Source of the DNA: Gentiana macrophylla
Lineage: Eukaryota; Streptophyta; Magnoliopsida; Gentianales; Gentianaceae
Direction of reading: 5' to 3'
NCBI GenBank assembly: GCA_026214975.1
Contig: JAOBSW010001169.1
Span: 103,185-167,184, forward strand
DNA length: 64,000 bases
A model generated the notes under the pieces. The model searched no databases, was not told where the DNA came from, and saw only the letters and a list, made by a program, of their open reading frames with translations. Positions 55,749-64,000 of this stretch are shown in pieces; the first letter of the stretch is position 1; the number at the start of each line of letters is the position of its first letter. The translations under genes were made by a program, and so were the position numbers.

Positions 55749-57035
55749 TCACCCAATCATGTCATGTCCACTCTTGGTCTTTGGTAAACCGGTGATGAAG
55801 TCCATTGTGATCTTATCCCACTTCCACTCGGGCATATCCAAAGGCTTAAGCATACCACCAGGTCGTCTATGCTCAGCTTTAACTTTCTGACAAACATCGC
55901 ATTCAGCCACAAACTTTACTATTTCCAACTTCATTGAAGGCCACCAAAAGTGTTCCTTCAAGTCCCTATACATGTCGGTAGATCCAGGTTGTAATAGCAA
56001 TTTTGTGCGCTTCATACATAACTCTTTGCCTTAAGTCACCAACATTGGGCACACACAATCGATCTTGGTACCAAAGGTTTCCATTCTTATCTTAAGTACA
56101 TAACCTACGATAGGTTTTTCTCTTGCAACACGCTTTAAGTCAACTAACACCGGGTCTTCGTCTTGCTTACCCCGGATATCATCCATCAACTCTGACCTTG
56201 CCAACAACGGTGCCACAACCTGACAATTCCCAAACTGCTCAAAACCCTGGATTTTCTGCCCATCTAACTGTTCTGCCACATCTTGAACCCCTAAAACCGC
56301 AACCACTGGCTTTCTGCTCAGCGCATCCGCTACAACATTGGCTTTACCCAGATGGTATTGGATATCCAGGTCGTAGTCTTTCACAAACTCTAGCCATCTT
56401 CATTGTCCAATATTCAAATTCTCTTGAGTAAAGAAATTACTTTAAACTTTTGTGATCCGTAAAGATTCTAGCCTTGACTCCATACAGGTAATGCCTCAAA
56501 GTCTTTAAGGCAAAAACTACCGCTGCTAACTCCAAGTCGTGTGTTGGATAATTCTTTTCATGTACCTTTAATTGTTTAGATGCAAAAGCGATTACTTTTC
56601 CTCCCTGCATCAACACACAACCCAAACCTTGTCCCGAAGCATCGGTGTAGATGTCGTAGTTATCAAAGATCTCTGAAACTGCTAAAACTAGTGCTGAAGT
56701 CAACCTATCCTTCAAAGTCTGAAAGGCTGTTTCACATTCACTAGTCCATCAAACTTCACATTCTTTTGTGTGAGTTTGGTGAGTGGTGTAGCTATCTTGG
56801 AAAAGTCTTGTACAAACATTCTATAGTAACTGGCTAACCCAAGAAAACTTCTTACCTCGGAAACTGTAGTATGTCTTGGCCACTTCTCAACCGCTTCTAT
56901 CTTCGGCGGATCAACTTGAATTCCATTCCCTGAAATCCCTGAAATCACGTTACCCAAGAAACTGACTTGATTCAACCTAAACTCACACTTAGAAAACTTA
57001 GCGTACGACTGTTTCTCCTTCAAGGTCTTCAACAC
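55749..57035 (-). pseudogene. Ty3/gypsy pol relic (RT end, RNase H, integrase start)
   Basis: Order on the minus strand: RT C-terminus and thumb ([32 protein letters not shown]; 57035-56712), RNase H ([33 protein letters not shown]; 56715-56437), RNase H end and linker ([16 protein letters not shown]; 56384-56031), then the integrase zinc-binding region (HFWWPSMKLEIVKFVAECDVC, ITMDFITGLPKT; 56015-55749). This is a chromovirus-type (Tekay/Del-like) pol. Frame changes separate the blocks, the catalytic RT region and integrase C-terminus are missing, and no LTRs flank it. Confidence 0.88.
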
Positions 57036-57411
57036 GATTCTTAATCTTGTTTAAGCTTAGTTCGTTGAGTTAAAAGAAAAAAAAACAACGAAAAAACAAC
57101 GATCACGATAACTAGCGTGTCGAACACAAGTTTTTGTCCGTGATCGGCTTTATTCGTCTAAGATCGCATTCCATCATTTTCCTTTACTAAAATTTGAAGG
57201 GAAAAAAAAAAAAAAAAAAAAATCATGCAGATTAAACTGAGAATGATGCTCTTGCGTGGTCAATATGAAGCCAGCGTGGGTTTCTCCATAGTGAGAAGTC
57301 TACACCTTAGAATTTCCCCAATAAAATGTATCTAAAAATTCCTCTCTAAACCATAGCCCATTTGTTCAGTCATTGTCAGTATCAACTCAATTTTTTTATT
57401 TTTTTTTGTGC

Positions 57412-57419
57412 TATAAATA
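57412..57419 (+). promoter_or_regulatory. TATA box of AADC2
   Basis: TATAAATA in the context GTGCTATAAATAAATAG, about 113 bp upstream of the split start codon. A leader sharing TTTCACTTTACAC with AADC1 begins about 15 bp downstream, which suits a start of transcription near 57440-57450. Confidence 0.7.
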
Positions 57420-57524
57420 AATAGATTTCACTTTACACCTCACAGCCATAAGCTGTTGAATCTCTTTGCTCTCCCCTGTTTTAGCCTTCTGCAAACTTTT
57501 CAGGCAATATTCAGAAATAGTACA

Positions 57525-59534
57525 ATGTAAGTAAAGTAATAGATCATTTTCTTTTGTCAACTTCAATTTTTAAAGAGATTTAATGAATGAATGAACACAA
57601 AAATTTCACTGATTTTTGTTGAAGGGAGGGAAAAATGAAAGCAGTGGATGCAGAACAAATGAGAGAGTATGGACACAAAATGGTGGACTTCGTTGCTGAT
57701 TACTACAACAATATTGAGTCTTTCCCTGTTCTCAGCCAAGTTCAGGTTTTGCTTCCATATGCATGTGCCATACAATATTTGTATTCAATGAATAGCAAAA
57801 GTAAAGTTTTTACGATATAAGTTCTCTTTACTTGTATATATATAAGCTAATATACAGATCATAAACTAACTTTTCACAAACTCAAATTACTCGTTTCCCG
57901 CCTAGTAACTATTAACTAACTAAAGCTGCTAAGTGTTTGATGAATTCCTCTATGAACTCCTTCAGCTCTTTCAGACTTGCTTCCAGCTGCCTTCTTGAGC
58001 TCAGAAAAAGGCTTATTAAAAACAAGTCGTTCTTATTAATTTTCTGGGCTAATATCACAATCAGAAGCATACATATGCCCAGCTAAGCTAACCTTTATAA
58101 TGTGCTTATATGATCAACATTTCTTATTTATTCTAAACTGGGTGTCAATTTTTGGAAACTACACACAGCCTGGGTATCTTCGGGAGCTGTTGCCGGAGTC
58201 TGCTCCTACTCACCCTGATACACTTGAAGATGTTCTCAATGGTTTTATTCTATTTCAATCATTGCGTTTTCTGAGATTTCTTTATTTAGTCTTTTCTCTG
58301 AGCTACCAGAGGAACCATTTGTTGGTCTTTGATGCTGATATCATTGTGTTTGTGATGGCAGATGTTCAGGCAAAAATATTACCTGGACTAACCCACTGGC
58401 AAAGCCCCAACTTTTTCGCATATTATCCATCTAACTGCAGTGTTGCTGCATTTCTTGGGGAAATACTTAGCTCAGGAATCAGCGTTGTAGGATTTAGTTG
58501 GATAACTTCTCCTGCAGCAACTGAACTTGAAATAATAGTTCTTGATTGGCTAGCCAAAGCTCTTGGTTTGCCTGAGAGTTTCATGTCAACAGGTGATATT
58601 CAAGCTATGAATAAGTACTATGCTTTTATTCAGGCTAAGCATTGTGATAATTTATGTGTTTTCACTGTGACTTGTGCCTCAGGTCAAGGTGGTGGTGTGA
58701 TACAGGGCTCAGCTAGTGAATCCATTTTAGTTTCTCTTTTAGCTGCAAGAGATAAAGTCCTCAGAAAGGTCGGAAAAGATGATGCTTTCGGAAATCTTGC
58801 AGTTTATTGTTCTGATCAAACTCATTCTGCAATTCAAAAAGCTTGCCAGGTGAATTCCTTTACCGGAACATTGCACAAGTAGATCGAGGAAGTTCTGAAA
58901 AATAGTTCGGTATAATACTTTAAGGCAGCCTCATTTTTAATACTTTTAAGTGATTTTGAAATCGGGGGATCAAACCCCACTTCGGTTCTGCCTCATTTAT
59001 TTAAAAAAAAAATAAAATAAAATAAAAATCTACTACTATTGCTGCTGATCCACTACAACAAAAACTACTATTGCGCTGCGTTGTATTTTCACCCTGCGTC
59101 GACATGTCTACCATTCTCAACGTGTTGGCAAGCCTCCACATGAATTGACATGTTAAGATATATATGCATAAGTTACTCTACCCTAAACACTTTTACGCTT
59201 TTAGGTGAGATGATAATTTATCGAAGATACCTAAAACTTCAGCGGGTAAGATTCTAGGTAATGCATCAACGTAGCAGCTATAGCCAGTGATCATATAGCT
59301 TTACATGCACTTCTCATTGTACTCAAGATTTTTATTTAACCGTTATTAATTTTATGCTTTTAATCAGTATTCTTGTAATTAACTCGTGGGCAGATTGCTG
59401 GAATCCATCCAAATAACTGTAGGACACTAAAGACAGATCCTTCTACAGACTATGCTCTTTCTCCTGAATTGCTCAAGGAAGCAATCACACAAGACAGGAA
59501 AGCGGGCCTGATTCCTTTTTTCTTGTGTGCTACG
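57525..59534 (+). CDS. Aromatic-L-amino-acid decarboxylase paralogue (AADC2), exons 1-6; rest outside the window
   Basis: Exons 57525-57526, 57625-57745, 58169-58241, 58362-58592, 58683-58849 and 59394-59534 give 245 codons without a stop, about half of the enzyme. Intron positions and phases match AADC1, including the AT|G split start. Differences include one extra codon in exon 5 (KDDAFGNL against KDAIGNL) and a 90-bp intron 4 in place of 578 bp. N-terminal motifs are [28 protein letters not shown] and [13 protein letters not shown]. The PLP lysine, the catalytic-loop Tyr/Phe and the C-terminus would lie right of copia D, beyond base 64000. Whether the gene is functional, and its decarboxylase or aldehyde-synthase type, cannot be told. 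Confidence 0.88.
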
Positions 59535-59583
59535 GTAAGTAAGCCATAAAGAATTGGTGTAGCTTTTGGTGTTTTAAATCTAC

Positions 59584-59963
59584 TGTTAGAACACCTCAAA
59601 TAGGTACACATCACTCAAACAGGTCACCTCGGAAGGTACTCTCGGGAGTTCTAGTCTCACTTGACTCTCTCTAAGTCATCAGTAGACTAAGCTTTAATTT
59701 GTTAACATTCAATGTATTTTTTTCCCGTGAATTAGCCCTAATAATCTTATAAATTAGTGGCTAATCATCCCTGTTTTTTCCTTGTCTTTTAGCAGGAGAA
59801 ACACTGTCCAACTAACCGTTGGAGCAGTGTTTCTCGCTTTTACCTTTTTTACTTTATAGCCGTTGGGCATCTCTTCTATAAATAAGTAAGATGGCCCTAA
59901 TTTGTAATGAGCTTTTCTATTCTAAATAACAAGAATACTTTCCTCATTCTTTCTAAGTTTACA
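59584..59963 (+). repeat. Copia D 5' LTR
   Basis: About 380 bp, defined by TG at the left and CA immediately before the primer-binding site at the right. A TATAAATAA sequence at 59878-59886 may be its promoter TATA box. The partner LTR is not in the window, so the left edge is inferred. Confidence 0.78.
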
Positions 59964-60049
59964 TGGTATCGGAGCTTTAGATTTTTCGGGAATTTCTTCT
60001 TTAATAATTCAAATTTCTTTTCGATCAATGGTTGGTTCCCTTTGCAACT

Positions 60050-60960
60050 AGTGCAAACCATCGATTCATCTATTACTGAAAATCCTATAAACTCTGGAGA
60101 GCTTCAAAACATTCATGCTGCTTACAAGCTGAATGGAAAAAATTATCTGAAATGGTCACAGTTTGTCAGAACCTTCCTGAAAGGTAGAGGCAAAGCGAGC
60201 CATCTTTAGTGGATCTGGTCAAACAAGAGGATGATCCTGGTTTGATATTTGGGATGAAAAGGACTCAATGGTGATGTCATGGCTCGGAATTCTATGACTC
60301 AGAAATCAGTGACCCTACATGTTTTCGAAACAACTAAAGAAATCGGGACACACACCAAGCGATTCTACCAAGGTGAATGATGCTGCTCAAATCTATGAGA
60401 TAAGAGCAAAGATTCAAAACACCAAGCAAGGTAACAAATCCATCACCGAGTATTCCAATCTTCTGCAAGGTATGTGGCGGGAACTTGATCATTATCGGTG
60501 CATTCAAATGAAAGATAAAGATGATGTCTGCTACTTGAGAAGGATGATGGAAAAAGATAGGATTTTTTCCTTTCTTCTTTGGTTTAAACCAGGACTTTGA
60601 CCTGTGAGGTCCAAATTCTTTGGAAAAGATGATCTCCTAATTTGAATGAAACAATTGCTATTGTTAGAGCAGAGGAAAGTAGGAGGGTGTCATGATTGAC
60701 ACTCCTCTATTGATGGCTCTGCTTTAATAGTCGGGTCGAGAGGAATCGGGGTACCTAAGACCACCGAGTCAAAGGATATCCGTAAAAGAAATTTCCTTCT
60801 CAAAAGGAAAATATGAAAACTGAGCAGGACAAATCTGTTTTGCTCTCACTTTGTAAAAAAAGCGAGACATACCAAAGAATTTGTTGGAAATTGCATGGGA
60901 GACCAGGAAAAACAAAGAACCCTGGCTCACACCACTTGCAAATTCAGCAAGTCTGAAAGC
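60050..60960 (+). pseudogene. Copia D gag
   Basis: Pieces in several frames: YKLNGKNYLKWSQFVRTFLK at about 60124-60185, IQNTKQGNKSITEYSNLLQG and MWRELDHYRC at about 60410-60500, and a degenerate zinc knuckle at about 60840-60900 (KKARHTKEF and nearby, with Cys positions lost). Stops and frameshifts make it non-functional. Confidence 0.8.
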
Positions 60961-61109
60961 AATGGACAGTGGTATGGATCAAAACCCCATGAATCGAATC
61001 CTACTCTTGGTCAATGAAATAGAAATTGAGGAAGTTCTAGATACCTTGGAAAATCCATCATCTTCAATGGTTTTTTCGTGTATGGCTTCTTTGAATCTCT
61101 TAAATCGAG

Positions 61110-61689
61110 AATGTTACCAGGATTGGGTTGTTGATTAAGGGACTCTGACCATATGACTCACGATATTGCACGTTTTTCTGTCTATGTGCCTTGTACTACT
61201 AAAAGGAACATTACAGTTGCTAATGGTTCTTCAATGAGTGTGGCAGGCATTGGAAATGTTACTATAAACAATGACCTAACCTTAAAAGATGTCTTGCATG
61301 TTCCCAATCTCACTGCTAGTCTCCTATCTATCAGAAAGTTAACTAGAGACTCTAAATGTTATGCTCTTTTCTCTACTAACTTCTGTGTGATACAGGTTCT
61401 AGAAACCATGAGGAAGATTGGACTTGCTAGGGCTAAAGAAGGTCTCTATGTTTTGAAGGCTGAAGATAATGACAAGCTTAGTTGTCAGAATACTTCTTTT
61501 TTGTCTAAGACTAGTCATGATAAGATTATGTTGTATCATAGGAGACTTGGTCACCCCTCCTTTCAGATTCTTATGCATTTGTTTCCTAATTTATGTAAAG
61601 GGTTAAACTCTGTTGATTTCAAATGTAATGAATGTGAATTTGCTAAACATAAAAGGTGTCTTATCCTATTGCATCTAATCTTTCGCTAA
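61110..61689 (+). pseudogene. Copia D protease remnant and GAG-pre-integrase
   Basis: The protease start WVVD at about 61123 runs into a TAA where the Ser-Gly of the DSG active site should follow. The frame resumes at 61153 with ITVANGSSMSVAGIGNVTI, LKDVLHVPNLTASLLSI, YHRRLGHPSFQILMHLFPN and the zinc-binding CNECEFAKHKR. The protease is therefore broken at its active site. Confidence 0.84.
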
Positions 61690-63026
61690 TCCTTTAATCT
61701 TATATACAGTGATATTTGGGGTCCCTCCACCAACCCCAATATCAATGGTGCTCATTGGTTTGTCACCTTCATTGATGGTGTACTAGAACAACTTGGTTGT
61801 ATCTTATGAAACAAAAATCTGATCTTGCATGATTTTCCTGTATTCTACAATATGATTATGACTCAGTTTGAGGTCAAAATCAAAAGATAAGAACTCGACA
61901 ATGCTAGGGATTATTTCAACAAATTCCTAAGTCCTTTTGGAAGAAAAAGGATCATACATGAATCTCTTGTGTGTACACACCCCAACAAAATGGGGTGGTG
62001 AAAGGAAGAATAGGCACCTTATGGCTCTGACTAGGGCCCTTCTTTTCCAAATGAATGTGCCTAAACATTATTGGGAGAGAGTCCTTCTCATCTGCTGCTC
62101 ATCTTATAAATAGGATGCCTACAAAAGTCCTTGGAAAAGAAGTCCTATTGATGTTCTTACTAAACACTTTCAGATTTTCTTAAATCGAGGGAGTTCATCC
62201 TAAAGTATTTGGATGTGAGGTTTTTGTTCACATACACCAACCTAACAGGGGAAAACTTGATCCCAGATCTGTTAAGTGTGTGTTCATTGGATACTCCAAC
62301 ACACAGAAAGGTTATAAATGTTACCATCCTCTCACAAAGAGGATTTTTATATCCAAAGATGTTACCTTCTATGAAATGCATCCCTACTTCTCAGGGAAAG
62401 CTATAATTCAGGGGGAGAACTTTAAATCCGATTATGAAAGGAAATGTTTCTTCTTGATATTGATTACGATTTTGAGAATCGGCGAGAGGTCCTCAACAAG
62501 GTCCTCAACAGGTCCTAGTAATGATGCAAATCATGAAGGTACTATCTCTGAACATGAACTTGATGTTCCTCTTACTGAGCAACAATCTGATGCTCCTCTT
62601 ATGAATAAGAGCAAAGAAAAGGCTCCCATAATCTATACCAGGAAGAACTGGATGAGGGTTCAAAATGTGGTTCCAATTAAGGACAATACTATTGACATAA
62701 ATGAACAAGATGTTCCATGTACAAATGAGGAACCTACTTCTGATGCTACTGATATTCCTCAAAACTTTGATGAAGATGATCCTACTTTTCCTATATCTGA
62801 ACAGGAAAACAGTAGTGCTTCATCTACTAATGATCTTCCCATTGCCTTGAGGAAACCTACTAGGGCTTGCACCCTGCACCCTATGAAGAATTTCCTGTCT
62901 TATGACAGGATTTCTAGCAAACAAAAAAGGTTCATGAAGAACCTTCTAAATAGTTCTGTGCCCAAAAGATTCTCGGATGCCTTAGGAGATGAAAATTGGA
63001 GTACAGGCTATGAAAGGAAGAAATGA
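61690..63026 (+). pseudogene. Copia D integrase and linker
   Basis: From 61710 the core is readable across frame changes (SDIWGPST, NGAHWFVTFIDG, then the PQQNG and RKNRHLM blocks near 61980-62020). Frame 62280-63026 has MFIGYSNTQKGYKCYHPLTK, a long acidic Ser/Asp-rich linker and LPIALRKPTRACTLHPMKNF, the segment before RT. Confidence 0.83.
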
Positions 63027-64000
63027 ATGCTCTTGAGAAAAATAAAACATGGGAGCTTTTGAGCTTCACAAAGGGGCTAAAGCTGTTGGTCGTAGATGGG
63101 TCTTTACCATCAAGTACAAGTCTGATGGCACTATTGAAAGATACAAGGCAAGGTTAGTTGCCAAGGTTATACCCAAACCCATGGAATTGACTATTTTGAC
63201 ACCTTTGCCCCTGTGGCAAAGATGAACACCAATCAAAATACTCCTATCCTTGGTCGCCAACCTTGATGGAAATTACATCAATATGATGTAAAAAATGCCT
63301 TTCTACAAGGGACCTTGAGGAAACCATTTTATGGATATACCTCCTGGTTTCCAAGTGGAAAAAGGAAAAATATGCAGATTAAAGAAAGCCCTATATGGTC
63401 TTAAACAGTCCCCTAGGGCCTGGTTTGGGAGGTTCACAAAAGCTATGATAAGTATTGGCTATAAACAAAGCCAAGGAGATCATACCTTATTTATGAAATT
63501 CAATTTACATGGCAAGAGGTCCATCCTCTTGGTGTATGTGGATGATATAATCATCTTTGGTGATGATATAGAAGGCAATTCTACTCTAAAACAATTTACG
63601 AACAATGAATTTGACATCAAAGAACTTGGAAAATTAAAGTACTTCCTTGGCATTGAGGTTATGTACTCTCGGCCAAGGAATCTTTATTTCTCTCATGATA
63701 TATTATAGATCTTCTGAAGGATTGTGGCAAAATGGGGTGCAAACCTATGAAGACTCCCATAGAGTTCACTCATGGGATCAACCTAGCACCTCAAGATGAA
63801 GATGTGGACAAAAATGCCTATCAAAGACTTGTAGGCAGACTCATATATCTGTCTCACACAAGACTGATATTGCCTTTCTTTGTGAACATTGTGAGCGATA
63901 TATGCACAAACCTAAGAGGTGCCATCAAAATGTTCTTTGAAAGAATTGTGTACTACTACAGAAAAATTCATCTGGAAAAGGGTCTTATTCAAAAGGATGA
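63027..64000 (+). pseudogene. Copia D reverse transcriptase, cut by the window end
   Basis: The RT N-terminus (VGRRWVFTIKYKSDGTIERY, read across shifts) is at 63080-63300. Frame 63331-63708 has MDIPPGFQVEKGKICRLKKA, LYGLKQSPRAWFGRF, the YVDDIIIFGDD active site and KYFLGIEVM. Further pieces follow at 63709-64000 (CKPMKTPIEF, YQRLVGRLIYLSHTRL). The catalytic YVDD is intact but the frame is interrupted at 63706 and elsewhere. Confidence 0.88.

Larger units (their letters stand above)
59584..64000 (+). mobile_element. Copia D: Ty1/copia element in AADC2 intron 6, cut by the window end
   Basis: The left LTR (59584-59963) begins TGTTAGAAC and ends in ACA. The primer-binding site TGGTATCGGAGC follows at 59964-59975. 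gag, protease remnant, integrase and RT follow on the + strand, in the same sense as AADC2. Frames are badly broken, so it is an old copy. The right LTR and target duplication lie beyond the window; the 5 bp before the left LTR are TCTAC. Confidence 0.9.

Noticed and set aside
1..64000. tRNA, rRNA, CRISPR or bacterial-type operons
   Set aside because: No cloverleaf, rRNA sequence or spaced repeat array was seen; the tRNA-like signals are only the primer-binding sites of the LTR elements.

Overview
This is plant nuclear DNA, most likely from a eudicot. It holds AT-rich intron-containing genes with GT-AG introns, nested LTR retrotransposons, a Mutator-like element (MULE) and a Stowaway-like MITE. 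The species cannot be named from the sequence. Three host genes can be supported, all on the + strand: a complete DENN-domain gene (coding span 3915-25923, 18 exons, about 812 codons), a complete aromatic-L-amino-acid decarboxylase gene, AADC1 (44292-52544, 13 exons, 487 codons), and the first six exons of its tandem paralogue AADC2 (57525-59534). A DENN gene next to an AADC gene recalls the Arabidopsis At2g20320-At2g20340 neighbourhood, so the order may be ancestral and later stretched by transposons.

Layout. 1-3914: non-coding, with a 50-base T run, a candidate Helitron 3' end and a 246-bp direct duplication. 3915-25923: DENN gene. Its intron 12 is 15.2 kb because it holds a nest: copia A (8537-22817, TSD TTTTT), into which copia B (9254-14337, TSD CAAGA) and copia C (16782-21798, TSD CAAAG) inserted; all three are on the minus strand. 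A decayed copia scrap lies in intron 14. 27270-43961: a MULE with about 530-bp terminal inverted repeats and a perfect 9-bp TSD (TAATATAAA). It carries a small GRF zinc-finger ORF and a MuDR-type transposase whose catalytic half is replaced by pieces of an apyrase (GDA1/CD39) gene. A 10.2-kb Tat-like Ty3/gypsy element (28908-39140, TSD GAAGG) split the GRF ORF. 43971-52544: short AADC1 promoter and gene. 52545-57411: intergenic DNA with a MITE and a Ty3/gypsy pol relic. 57412-59583: AADC2 promoter and exons 1-6. 59584-64000: a fourth copia element (D) inside AADC2 intron 6, cut by the window end.

The host genes do not form a pathway. The DENN protein is probably a membrane-trafficking Rab exchange factor. 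The AADCs are PLP enzymes acting on aromatic amino acids. AADC1 keeps the catalytic-loop tyrosine expected of a decarboxylase. Both paralogues have a start codon split by an intron (AT|G). The most unusual structure is the transposase-apyrase chimera inside the MULE, which sits about 330 bp upstream of the AADC1 start.
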